64,000 nt of DNA, from contig MU858179.1 in the NCBI GenBank assembly GCA_033297075.1, positions 1-64,000 on the forward strand. The letters run 5' to 3'. This DNA comes from Rhypophila decipiens (Eukaryota; Ascomycota; Sordariomycetes; Sordariales; Naviculisporaceae). Below are positions 1-11,634 of the stretch, piece by piece. Position numbers and translations under genes: made by a program. How positions within the stretch are numbered: position 1 is the first letter of the stretch; every line of letters begins with the position of its first letter. Below the pieces are notes generated by a model. That model was not told the origin of the DNA and searched no databases. It worked only from the letters and a program-made list of their open reading frames with translations.

Positions 1-149
1 TTCAATTCTCTTTCCCTTCCCCTCCTTAGAGTAGAATCTTCGTCGATAGCGCCCAATAGATGAGTTCCGCCGTCTGCATGAGCCTGGCCGTGACACCTTT
101 TGTGGGTTTGTGGCTCAGTGGTGTGGTATGTCGCTGTTGTTACAACTCT

Positions 150-650
150 TATATTCTTTCTAGTTAGTTATTAAACTACTTCTATTATTTTCTAGTTTCT
201 AATACTAAATATACTATTTTTTTCTCCTATCTTAACTTAATCTTTTACTAATACTTACTTATAATCTCTAACCTAGTTAAAATATATACTTTTATTATTA
301 AGTAAAAAAAACTAATTAGAATACTAGGTAAAGAAAATATATAAAAAATAAAGTAGTAGATTTAATTAATAGAAAAATAAACTAAATCTTTAAAGTTATT
401 AATAATAATAAAAGGGGCATTAGCCTATATATTTTCTAACTAGTTAATTAAATAATACTTATAAATAATATTAACTTTATCTAGTTTAATTTAAACTATA
501 TTTAGTAATTAATTTACTAGATTTATAATTAGAAAAGTATAAAAAAAGACAATATTTACTATAAAATTAATATTATTAATAGTCAGATTAATAGCCTAGG
601 GACCCCTCTTAGTAGTATAGTATAGCTTACACTAAGATCCTATTTTTAGT
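150..650. repeat. AT-rich, RIP-like island (repeat relic)
   Basis: About 500 bases are almost wholly A/T and very rich in TA dinucleotides, while CA and TG are rare. The sequence before about 120 and after about 700 is ordinary. CpA-to-TpA loss is the signature of repeat-induced point mutation, which filamentous ascomycetes use against duplicated DNA. No coding frame survives, so the original element cannot be named. Seen: the dinucleotide bias and sharp edges. Inferred: a dead transposon or duplicated fragment. Confidence 0.6.
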
Positions 651-670
651 AGGTGGTTAGGGGCCCCCTT

Positions 671-687
671 GTAGGCACTATGCCTAC
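671..687. repeat. Perfect 7-bp inverted repeat (hairpin)
   Basis: The arms GTAGGCA and TGCCTAC are exact reverse complements with a three-base CTA loop. The hairpin sits just outside the right edge of the AT-rich island. It may be a remnant of a terminal structure of the degraded element, or chance. Confidence 0.4.
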
Positions 688-3600
688 TTGGCTCTAAGCA
701 TATTCTGAGTAAAGTCAGTAGATACGGTATTACTGGTGCATCTCATCTTGCCAATGCCATGCATGCAGCCATCCTTTTTGCTGCGTGCACTCCACGGATC
801 TGCATGCGCACGTCGTTAGCGTCGCCCTGTTGGGGAAGCCGCTCGGGCAGCCAGAGAGACCGTGAAGCACGATGCAGTGAGGAAGTTGCCTGAGGCAATG
901 AGAATCTCCACAGGGGTCCTCCTCATCATTCTTCGTGCTGTCTTGCACCAGACCGGAACAAGGCGCTCATCATTCACTAACACTTTTGCAACAACACAAC
1001 ACCTGCTGCTGTTAGTGAATGTGCAGCCTCTCCCCTTGCCGATCACAACGACCCGCTTCTTCCAGCTGTAAGAGACAGGCGGGCGGGCGACCAGCTGCAT
1101 TCACATTTAACAGAATGTCTCATTTTCACTTTCACGGTTTCTTGGAAGGGCTCTCCTTTCACAACGTTCAGAACCCCTCACCGGGATAGAGAGAGAGTGA
1201 CGTGCATCACACGGAAACCGCCAGCAAAAAATCCCGCTCCCCACTTTCTACAAGTACGGTATTATTATCAGATCCGTACGCAAACGACAACGAGGACCTC
1301 CTCTCTTCTCACACTGTGAATAAGTGGTGATTGATGCCAGCCGTGGTGAGGGTGGCGAAAAGGGGAAATATGCACTTCTGTCCTTCCCACCATTTTGAGG
1401 CGTGTCAGAGCGAGGGGAAGGAAAACCCGGGGTTTTCTTACATATACCGTGTAAGTGTAAGACCTGAACATCGAAACGTTCCATCGGAGCCAACAGCCCG
1501 TTTCGGACTGTCAGAGCTTTTCACCATTTCCAAGCACAGAACTTCAACACTCAACTACTTTCTCAACAGCGCTGGACCTGGAGGGGAAGTTTACATCAGA
1601 GGCTGAATCAAAATAGGTCCATCCCTACCGGTCCATCTCATTCTCAGATGGATGTAATGTCCAATTTCCGTAGCCTGATGTTGAACAACGCCTCCGGTTG
1701 GCATCAACGACCCAATTTATAAAGATCAGGAAGGATGTACAACTGACGCGGTTGTACCACCATCGTTACCACAGAAAGGTGACCCGGCAGCTGCCAGACG
1801 CCTGCCAGGTCCCGTTCTGGGGGCAAATTCAATTAAACGTCCCATCCAATGTTCATTCGGCGCGGGGCACGTCGCGTTCGAGGGGACGTCGGTCTCTTTA
1901 ACTGGTCGTTATTGGCTTTGGGAGAAAACTGACAAGGTAAGGGCAACGAATACTCCGATACGGCGAGATACTTGAATTGGAAGTGTTGCGATTTGTCCTC
2001 TATCCCATACGGGGATACGGCTAATGGTACAATACACGTGTACGGCTAGACACTGCCCATTGCACTAAACCGTAACCATCTTGAGTCTTGCGGGAATGGC
2101 TGGGGTACAGCCTCTCATCCACGGAGGACGGACCGGCTCAGTAGAAACATTCTCTCCATTTAATTATAAACGTGCCTTGCACCCTCACTTTTGCCTATAT
2201 TCTTTCACGGTCGTTCACAGCTGACAGTTCACGGCTCCACAATCTCCCCCTTGTGGAGGACCGAGGAAAGACATTGGGCTCCCCCCATCGTGACTTTCCC
2301 CCAGCCTTGCTTACGTCACTCACACACAGTCACAATGAGTACAGAGCGCCATGATTTCACTCCTTTTGATGCAGAAAAGTGAAGGCTTATAAAGACCAGA
2401 GCCGAACAAATAAATCCGGTGGCTCTTTATATAAATGGTCCGACTTTCCGACTAGACGATGCAAGACATGATAGCTCAGATTTACTCATAACTACCGTGG
2501 AGGTCACGGCCCTTCACTTGTGCTCACACTAGGCATACGATACTGTGTATTCTGTTGTTGGCCATGAGAAATGATCCGCATGACTGAGATATCCTCGAGC
2601 TGTATGGGACGGATTTACGAACAAATACATCAGAAGCTTTCAATATATCTACCAAGCATGCGGGAATCAGATTCGCGCTTCGTGGATCAAACTTTAATGA
2701 GGATTGCTCTGAGGACTCGTGGACTATGGTACTATGTCTGACTGTGGATTTTTCAATTGAGGATTGCCGTGTGGGCAGCGAAAGCAAAACACAAAAGATT
2801 TACTTAAGAATATCTACCAAGATGCTTTCTTGGAGATACAAACTGCCGAGAGAGTCAGTAGCCACTGTGCGGCCGTTCCATCAGCTGCCCCTGGTGCCTC
2901 GTCCCCATACAATCTTTTATAATGGATTTCCAGCTAAACATCACCAGAGCTCGACGACGCTCGAGGAGGCTCATGGCATTTATCTAGCTCTAGCGGCGAG
3001 TGTTGTAGCACCATCCGAGCATGATGAAGACGGTGCAGGTCTTTTCTTGACACGCCCTCAACGTACAAACGACAAACAAGATGGGACCTCGGCCAGTTCT
3101 ACCACCTGCGTGCTTGTGTCAGTTATCAAGACGGACTATTCCATCTCTGTCAGCCTCAGCCTCAGTCTCGAAAGATCCTGATATCTCGATCTCGCCATCA
3201 TCTCAGCGCCGGAGGGAGCTGAATAAGCCAAAAGAGTTTGACATCACCGGCAACCAGACCGTTCATGGCCACCTGCGTTCTGAAAGCTCCAGCGGAGTGA
3301 AGGTTATACTTTACCGCCATGAAATGGACCTACTACAGCTTGGTTTATGTCTTGCTTGGACAAATAATAACGAACCACCCCTACACGAGGAATCACGATC
3401 ATGATCCCCCGCAGACGAGCAAGCTTCGACAGTGAGTGACGTATGGGAAGATCCGGCAGCACGCAAGTCACTTGAAGTGAACCAAGTTCAAGGTATGTAG
3501 AGGATTTACCATGTCTCAAAGTCATGAGAGACCGGTCGCACACAGATGGTGAGTTTGGTGTATTCGATTGTGCTACACTAGGAACAAGTCCCGAATATCG

Positions 3601-4410
3601 AAGCTGCACTGTTAAGTTTTGCTTTTTGTTACGAGACCTTCGTTTGAGAGCTTTGGGTGGGTATGAAATCGAAGTCAAAAAAGAAGATATAGTGCGTCTA
3701 GTTATATGTCAAACCAAGTGATCCGCTCAACTTGGCAATCACTTCTGCTTCTTGAGTATATGAATAGCAGTACGTAGTTGTATTTTTTCGTTGTGTGATC
3801 GATACCAGGAGGTTAAAGGAGACAAAGTTTTAGATCTTGTCAACCCGAAACATGAGATCTACACCCGTAGTCCACTCATACACGTGTTTACAACCCCGGT
3901 TTTCTGGAGCAAAGAAAGGGGGCTTGTCGATCATCCGGCTTTGTGGATATGGAGATCTCCCTACCCGTACCTCCTTGTCTGTCAGTCAGTACATCGGTAC
4001 CTGTTGTACACTGCTTTTGATATCCCAGTACAGCGACTTGCCGATTTTGCTTCAAGCTGTCTGGTTAGCATGTCAGTCTTAATACACACTCCCTTGGACC
4101 TGCCTCATAAAAAAGGAAAACCCTTGGACCTCCGAGCGGAATTCGAACCATCAAATGTCTATTCCCTGACCAAAAAGCTGATATCCACAAGAAAGTCCGC
4201 CCGATGTCTATGTAGCATATAACAAGATCGCCCATCAAGAAAACAAACACAAAACTCCAATGGCTATGACATGACCCTGGTTTTGCTAACCCACCAAGAA
4301 AGAAAACAAGACCAATCCAAACCAAACACCATGATCAACTTCCAACCGTCGCCGCCTCCACTCCTCTCTCCACGACCCATCCTCCTACCCAGACCAGAAG
4401 TCAAGCGAGC

Positions 4411-5771
4411 TCAAATCCCCCGATTAAAAACAACCATCCCCCCCTCGCCCCCTTTGCCATGAAACTCCTCCTCCAAGCTCTCAGCTTTAACCTTCTGCAT
4501 CTGCGGAAACGCCGCCAGCGCCAGCGGCAAAACCGCATAACTCGTCACCAGAATCAACCCCAGATTCACCGGCATGGTATACCGCGGATTCCTCCTCAAC
4601 CAATTCGTCCCCTGCAGCCTAAACAAAATCAACGGCGGGATCACCATAATCGGAGAACTATTCAACACTCTACTCAACGCCGTCTCCGCGACCGCCAATG
4701 TAGCAGCCTTTTTGCTCTTCCCCAGGGATTCTGCCTCTGCTCTTTCGCCCTTCTCTGCTGCGGCGACCTTTTGTGCTTCGGAGAGGACAGGGTACACGTC
4801 GATTCCGGTACGGATCTCTTCCCCGCGCATGAGGAATACGTTTAGTGCGCCTGCGCTGGCTACCGCTGCGAAAGGGACCAGTCTACCCAAGATCATTCTT
4901 GTCGAGGGGGTCAAGGATTTGAGTCGGGGGACGAGGGAGTTCAAGCCCACTGCCACCGAGCAGGAGGCGCCTACTGCTAGGAAGTAGGATTGTGCGATTT
5001 TGGACCAGGACAGGGGACTGGACTTGTTCGAGTTGGAGTAGTTGATTGCCACGTTTAGGGACTGGTTGGCTATTTGCCAGGCTACTGTTCCTCGGTTCTA
5101 AAACATTTTGAGGGAAAAGGGTTAGGATTTGTTGGAATGGGAATGGGGAGAGAGAAGGCTTACACCGAGTCCGGGGGTCAACATGCCTACTGTGACTACC
5201 AAGTTGGAGAGCACGAAGCAGGACATGCGGAAGGGGAGGAAGACCGGCTCGCCAGTGTCTGATTTGCGGTTGTTCAGCATCTAAGTTCTGAGTGCGCTGC
5301 AACAAGCAAGTAATGCGCCATACCAGGGTGAAGGGTCGAGTCGACAATCTTCTTGGCTTTCCAGAGCTCGGGCGTCATGGAATTGAACTGGCCCGTCTTG
5401 TAGGCGATCAGGGAGGCCTTTGCCTGCTCGAGCCCAGCTTTGCCTACGAAAAGGGTCCTGGGGTTGGTAAAGAGGTTCGTGTGAGTAAATCGTCTTGCAT
5501 ATCGACTCGTATGTAATTTGTACGGTATCCCGCCTCGAAATCCCAATTCCCTCTAGGCCAAAGCCACAGCTGTCCTTAAAATGCCCTGTGGGATTCCCAT
5601 GGACACCAGAGTCTCCTAATCCCCGGTAGACATAATGACAGTGATTCCCAAGGAGTAAAAGTCTCACCTTGGATCTGTAATGCCGGCAGTATGCCTTACT
5701 CGGCCCCAATATGTAGCCAGGTCGTACTGCGAGTCGGGAAGGGCCCGGGAGCCAGGTAGAGAGGCAGACAT
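4411..5771 (-). CDS. FSF1: Sideroflexin (mitochondrial inner-membrane carrier)
   Basis: Four exons on the minus strand: 5771-5668, 5457-5324, 5258-5164 and 5097-4411. They join in frame to 339 residues, close to the usual 320-340 of the family. The start MSASLPGSRALPDSQYDL is the only ATG giving the family N-terminus. Recognisable blocks are DPRTLF (across the first junction), the HPDTGE motif (across the second), the hydrophobic SNLVVTVGMLTPGLG segment, and a C-terminal half with several membrane segments. All three introns are GT-AG (about 210, 65 and 66 nt). Sideroflexins are multi-pass inner mitochondrial membrane proteins; animal members carry serine for one-carbon metabolism, and the fungal member FSF1 is less well defined. 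The mitochondrial role is from family knowledge; the substrate here is unknown. Confidence 0.93.
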
Positions 5772-6583
5772 TGTCGTCGTGGGTCGGGTAAGCTCGTCTA
5801 TGTATTGTACGCGATCTCGAAGGCCTTTGTGGACTTCTGAGTCACCCCCCTTAAGTATTGATATCGGGTACCACGATCTCTGGCGTTTGCGGGGCCGAAA
5901 AGAAGGGACCGGGAAGCAAAGCCAAAGCAAAATGAGCAATTGCACGACAGCACAAAGTCGGACAGGACCAAAGAACTCGAAGACGTCTTCCGGAAAGCAA
6001 GAGCAAAAAAAGCAAACTTCTCGTCTCGTCGAGAGAGAATGGGGGATAACGAAGGCGGTGAACCAAAAATGCTGATTGATAGGAAGCTTGAGACGGTTCC
6101 ATTAGCTGGAACGGTTCAATTGACTTTGCTCCACCGGTATCGGTGATAGCGCCGGCAAGGGGCGGGGCTTATCCCGCCTGAAGCCGGGGTTGCGGTGTCA
6201 CTGCAAGGGGCAGCAATTGCGGGGTCTGCAGCGGCCGTCGGCTGAGTAACGCTGTTGATATCCGTGATGACAACCTCCGTGTTGTTTTGGTACCGAGTCA
6301 TTGGAAAGATACCGCATGTAACCGTCCAGACGTCCCAACATCGTGGTGTGTTTTATTGACATAGAAGTGGAAGTGATATGTAATTTAAGCAATACGGTAC
6401 GAATCGAGGAGCTCTGTCCGCGATCCAAAGCGTACGGTGGATAAAATTAGCTCGACTGCCAAGTCCAATGACAGCTCAGCTGTCGTTCGTCCATCAACCT
6501 GCCATACTTTGGAATTGAGCTCTCCAACGTAAACACTATTGTTTAGCACGGGGTATCCAGTATTTACAAGAATCCTAACAGAG
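5772..6583. other. Intergenic, sideroflexin promoter / permease 3' side
   Basis: Both neighbours are on the minus strand, so this holds the sideroflexin promoter and the 3' untranslated region of the permease. No conserved reading frame or RNA gene was recognised. Confidence 0.5.
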
Positions 6584-8358
6584 TCACTGTGCCTTGTAAC
6601 CCTCAACAAGCACCACAGGACCAGAATAATGCCGCCGGCCCCTCAAGACGTAATCCACCAGGCTCAAGGCCGAGACGCCCACAAACATGACCGAGGCCCA
6701 GTTGAAAGATTCAAGCGTCACCGGGGTCCCTTCAGGCCAGAAGCACCAGAAGAATGCGTGCAACGAGTATAGCAGTCCGCCGGCGTTGATGGCCACTCCC
6801 CACCGTCCAAGCGACCACCGGCACGGCGGCAGCAGCTCTGGGTGACGAACTCGCCGATACAACACGGAGCCGATGCTGCAAACGTAGGTGATCATGAGGG
6901 ACACTACGTTGAGAGAGATGACTGATTATTGTCCTTGTCAGCTTCAACAATCTTCTTTAGGGTGGTTTAGAAGGAAATACTCACTCGCGTTGAACGCAAC
7001 GTCGGATCCAATATTGATGAGCGAGAGCAGAATGGTAATCACGCAGGTGAGAGTCACTGAATTAACAGGCACCTGCAGCTTCTTGTCGACCTTTGCAATC
7101 CAGCTGCTAAATGGCAGCCCGTTGTCTCGCGCAAACGCCCAGGTCTGTCGCGAAGTCGAGAGGTTGAAGGTCAGGGTGCCGGCAAAGATGAGTACGATCG
7201 GGATGGTATTCAGGGCAGCCACTCCTCCGGACGAGACGGCCTGGCCAAACACCCACATGTGCGGGTAGCCTGTTATGTCTTCGAGTGCGGCCGGCACATC
7301 GGTGACGGCGAACATGTAGCTAATGATGAAGACAAGGCCGATGACGCCGTTCATGAGATAGGCCCCGACCATGGCCCGGGGTACCGTCTTTCCGGCGTCC
7401 TGGATCTCCTCTGCCATGTGCGCCGACGAGTCGGAGCCTGTTCAAGACTATGTCAGCACACCGCACGACAAACGAAACAGCTCCAGCAAAAACTCACAGA
7501 TACAGGCGTAGATGGCCGAAATCTGGCCAACCATCAGCGACAGTCCAGTGGTCGACCACCCGCCATCATTCCTAAACTCCAAGAAGGTCACTCGTGCGCT
7601 CTCCCTCGGCGACAAGGCCCAAAAGACTGCCACTATAGCGATGAATCCCAAGACATGGACGCCGAGCATGATATTCTGCAAAAGGGGCATCCCCTTGGCG
7701 CCCCAGATATTCAAGGCCCAGACCAAAATCGTGACAGCAATAACCATCAGGGTGCCTTGCCACGCCATGGGCTCGTAAGAATCCGGGTACATGACCACAG
7801 CAGACGCCTGGATCAGGGTCCCCACCAGAAACGGGCCCGACGCGGTGCCCGCCTGCCAGGAGAGCGTTGACATCCAACCCGTAAAGTAGCTGAGAGGCTT
7901 TTGGATGCTTGGGGGCGCAAATTCGGATACCCAGTGGTACTGGCCACCCGCTGTGGGCGCCATGGAGGCCATCTCGGCGAGGGAAAAGATGACGGTGGTC
8001 ATTCCTGTCCAGGTCCATACAAAGGACCAGATCAGGCCGGCCGATCCGCCGTCGACTAGACCTTGGTAGGTTGCCCTGTTTTGCTTGTTATTTTAGCTAC
8101 CATAATGCTTTAACCGACTCTGTGAGGTAGAGGGACTCACGTCAACAACACTTCCCAGACACCTTGCAGAATTACCGTAAAAGCAAGGGCAGATAGTGGG
8201 CGGTAGTTTCGACGGAGTTCTTGGACTTTACCCATACGTGACATGTCGACGCGGTCTTGATTTGTTTGTCCATGGTCGTCTTGCCCAATCTCTCGCTCTC
8301 CCATGACCTCTGGGTCCTCTGTCACAGAAGACGCCTTCTCATGGGCGGAATTGGCCAT
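6584..8358 (-). CDS. APC-family amino-acid/choline/GABA-like permease
   Basis: Four exons (8358-8141, 8075-7498, 7437-6985, 6921-6584) join in frame to 528 residues, a normal length for fungal 12-helix permeases of the amino acid-polyamine-organocation superfamily. The N-terminal cytoplasmic tail is polar and ends in the motif SRMGKVQELRRNYRPLSALAF, typical of the fungal choline/GABA permease branch. It is followed by FSLAEMASMAPTAGGQYHW (helix 3 region) and SSAHMAEEIQDAGKTVPRAM (helix 6-7 loop, a family hallmark). Introns are all GT-AG, about 60-65 nt, with GTGAGT donors. It probably sits in the plasma membrane and imports a small amine or amino acid; the sequence does not fix the substrate. 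It diverges from the MFS gene at 9501 and shares its upstream region. Confidence 0.93.
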
Positions 8359-9500
8359 TCTGTCGATCTTTATCCGGCTGCGTATTCAAAGATGTCCCTT
8401 TCGTCAAAATCAACAATTCAGGCGCCGGTAGGACAGGAGAAAATCACCAAATCTCGATCACATCACGAGCTCCGTCGTCGAGATTTTTGTCTTCATCGCG
8501 GCGCGTCCCCCTTGATTATATACCTCCCACCCCAGATACCGGTATGCCGGCACGGCAGCAGGGTATCTGCCCACGCTATTCCGTAGAGAGGCTCTATTCC
8601 CTCCTTGTCCCCCTGAAATGTCACCATTGATCCTTCCCTCCACTTGGCATGCATTGAAACATGGATGGCGCTCTAATTTCAACATCACTGCTATCGACTG
8701 CTAATATCTTGTGAGTGACTAGCTTTAGTACAAAGTCCGAGGAGAGCAATCACCTCTTGGATCTCAAGTCTTGACCTGGAGCAGGGCAGTAGCGCTGGAG
8801 ATAGTCTGCGTCGAGTGTTACATCGTGCTGCAAGAGATACGAGGTAGTGGGCTCCTAGAAATCTGGGTACCGCTACTGTACTGTATGTATGTGTTGTATC
8901 GGGTACCGGTGCATACCGTGGGTTTTGCTCCATGACGATGCTGAGTCAGCTTGCATCGATTGAAAGCGCAAGCTCGCAGCTTCCCCAGCACCAAACAACC
9001 GGATATCGCCGCCGTTGGCCCGGGACAGAAAGAAGGTGGCCGATCCCCAAAACTGGCCCGGAAGCTTCGATCATTTTAGACCGCAATCCACCAATCCGAA
9101 AGGCTCAAAAGAACGACGATGATTTGCTAGCACGGACTCCCACGAACAAACCACTCTTTCTGTCATCATAATGCAAAGTCAGCTCCTTGCGCCCGCGCAA
9201 GCCAGAGATAGCAAGCAGCCGATCTAGCAAACAAGCAACCGTCTGTGCAAACAACAAGACAATGTAAACAATCACGAGAAGTTGCAAGTCCAGCCAGACC
9301 AGGAACTCCGGATTAGCTTTTTGCTTGTGCGCCGGGGTCTTTCTTGCTCTATGCTCGCATCTCTCTCAACATCACCACTCTGAAATAATTAGCTCTCGAT
9401 ATCTTACTCTGTTCAAGTTTGAATCCCACCATCCACTTACAGCTTGCGCCCGAACGAACGACGAATTGGTATTGAATCGAACCTGGACTGGCAGCACAAA
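8359..9500. promoter_or_regulatory. Divergent promoter region with GATA-type sites
   Basis: This 1.1-kb stretch separates two divergent transporter genes and must carry both promoters. HGATAR-type sites, the consensus of AreA/NIT2 nitrogen-regulatory GATA factors, are seen at 8691-8696 (minus strand CGATAG), 8799-8804 (AGATAG) and 9206-9211 (AGATAG). The core is short and common, so regulation by nitrogen source is only a suggestion. A pyrimidine-rich stretch at about 9330-9370 precedes the MFS start. No gene is recognised inside. Confidence 0.35.
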
Positions 9501-11634
9501 ATGGCACCCCCATCGTGGACCAGGAGCAGCATCATCCGCTACCTGCCCTTTGCCGAGTCGACGACGCCCCTCCAGGCGATAACCTACCTCCTCGGCATCT
9601 CCCTTTTCAGCATCTCGTTCCTCGTCTTCCTCAACAGCAGTGTCTCGTTTGTCATCACAGATCTGATTGGCGTCAAGGATGGCGTGGGCGACATCGTCGG
9701 TACTCTCGGCTTCGTCGATGAGATTGTGGCCCTGATTGCTTGTCCCATCTGGGGTCTCGTGTCGGACCGGAGCGGCGTGCGCTACGTCGCCGTTGCCGGC
9801 TACACCGTCATCGGCCTCTCCCTGTTCTTGTTTGTCCAGGCGCACAATGTCTACCCGCAACTACTGCTGGCGAGGATATTTTTCGCAGTGGGTGCCACGG
9901 CAGCGTGAGTTATTTCGCTCTCCCTGTCAACTTTCATGTCCAGCGGTCGTTGTACAGCTTCGAGAAATACCATACACATAATGCAGTATTACCTAAACAA
10001 GCTAACACAATGTCTGCGAATACAGAGCCACAATGGTGACAGCGATCCTGCCCTCTCTAACCGATGAAAACCCTTACCTGTCAGACGTGATTCCCAAACC
10101 GCCCAGTCGGCTCGACCGGCAACGCCAGCGGCAGAGCATAACACCCTCGATCGACTCTGAAGTAACTATTACACCCGAGCGGTTCCGCAACAACAGCAGC
10201 AGTAACGGGAGCAGCAACAGCAGTACCGACAACAATGAAAATGGTGGCAACATACTCTCGTCCGCCGGAGGCGCAAACACAGCAGCAGGAGGCGGAGGCA
10301 AACCCTCAGCCCTGGCAGGATACGTTGGGCTCTTCACCGGATGTGGCGCCCTGGTCGCATTATCCCTGTTCCTACCTTTACCAGCCCGGTTCGGCAAGAT
10401 CGAAGGTGTTACTCTAGGCGATGCAGTCAAATACAGCTTCTACGTGGTGGGGGCGATATCCCTCTGCGTGGCAGTCTTTGTATTCTTCGGTCTACGGGGC
10501 TTGAAAGGCGAGGAGGGAAAAGGCTGGCGCATGTTGTTCGGCTTGCCGCCTCATAGCTCATCATCCAATGGCCATGCTAGAAGCAACAGCAACATCATCG
10601 ACTTTTCCCGGGACGCAGAGGGTCAAGTAGCGCCACCGAAACAACAAGCCGTTGCGCCTTATTTACAGCTTTTACGGGAATCTGTCACACTGGGATTTAC
10701 CGACTCGGAAATCACCCTGGGATATCTAGGCGGTTTTGTTGCACGCGCATCGACGGTGGCAATCTCGTTGTTTATCCCGCTGTTCGTCAATGCATTCTTC
10801 ATTCGGAACGGGTATTGTCATGGCTTGCCGAACGATCCGTCCCCAGAGCTGAAAAAGGAGTGTCGCCAGGCGTATGTTCTAGCCAGTATACTCACGGGCG
10901 TTGCGCAACTAACGGGCTTGGTGTGTGCCCCTGTGTTTGGGTACTTGTCTAGTCGGACAAATAGGGGCACCGGTTCTAGCGGGAAGGTGAATTACCCGAT
11001 CTTGGTGGCTACGGTTCTAGGAATTGTAGGGTATATTGGGTTCTCGAGACTGCAAAGTCCAGAGTATAAAGATGTTGATGGGCGCGGAGGGAAGCCGGTC
11101 GTTTTCTTGTATGCGGCTATGGTGGGGATTAGTCAGATTGGAGCTATTGTTTGTAGTCTTGGTTCACTTGGGCGGGGTGTGTTGAAGGGGGATGTTGTTG
11201 GGGTTGTTACGGCTGGTACTGCTGGTAATGCTACTGGTGACGGGGATCAAGAGACTCTTGTTGAGACGGCGGTCACGGGAGAAAGTGCGCCGTTATTGTC
11301 GGACGGGAGGATCTTGCCGGGCAGTGATTACCTTGCTACTGGGAACGGGGCTGAGAACGAGGATGAGATTGCGGTTGTGGTGCCTGTTGAGGACGTGGTG
11401 TCTAGAGTGAGGCTCAAGGGCTCTGTTGCGGGAGTTTATTCTTGGTGTGGAGGGGCTGCGATCTTGTTGTTGACTAAGTTGGGAGGTTGGTTGTTTGATG
11501 AGTGGGATACCGGCGCGCCGTTTTACCTCATGGCTGGGTTTAATGCCGCTTTGTTGGCTGCTAGTTTGGCGATTGATCTTGGGCGGGCGAGGGCTAGGGC
11601 GAAGGCAAGAAGGGGAGCTTTGACTTTTAGATAG
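9501..11634 (+). CDS. Major facilitator superfamily transporter
   Basis: Two exons (9501-9904 and 10026-11634) separated by a 121-nt GT-AG intron give 670 residues. Exon 1 encodes the first helices and the MFS motif A loop GLVSDRSGVR (consensus GxxSDRxGxR). Directly after the junction comes a conserved-looking TMVTAILPSLTDENPYLSDV block. It is followed by a long hydrophilic insertion rich in Ser, Asn and Gly (roughly residues 165-235), then further helices. A second acidic loop (about residues 525-590) precedes the last pair of helices, and the C-terminus is basic. The two disordered loops make it longer than most 450-550-residue MFS carriers. Substrate unknown; a vacuolar or plasma-membrane efflux carrier is possible. 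It diverges from the permease at 8358. Confidence 0.85.

Larger units (their letters stand above)
1..4410. other. Gene-free left end with AT-rich island
   Basis: No reading frame here looks like a conserved protein. The longest open frames (about 140-150 codons near 2726-3181 and 3791-4222) have arbitrary composition, no recognisable motif and no matching splice structure. The stretch holds the AT-rich island described separately, a small hairpin at 671-687, and TATA-like A/T runs near 2160-2170 and 2430-2440 that I cannot assign to any gene. From about 700 onward the base composition is ordinary. The region lies beyond the 3' end of the minus-strand sideroflexin gene, so part of 4200-4410 is probably its 3' untranslated region. 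Confidence 0.6.

Noticed and set aside
110..122. TGGCTCAGTGG, resembling a tRNA A box
   Set aside because: No B box (GGTTCRANTCC) or clover-leaf arms follow within tRNA distance.
2726..3181. 151-codon frame in the left gene-free region
   Set aside because: No recognisable domain, and low-complexity Ser/Leu runs at its end; treated as chance.
4136..4152. Minus-strand GGTTCGAATTCC, resembling a tRNA B box
   Set aside because: The flanking bases do not form the five-pair T stem, and no A box lies at the right distance.
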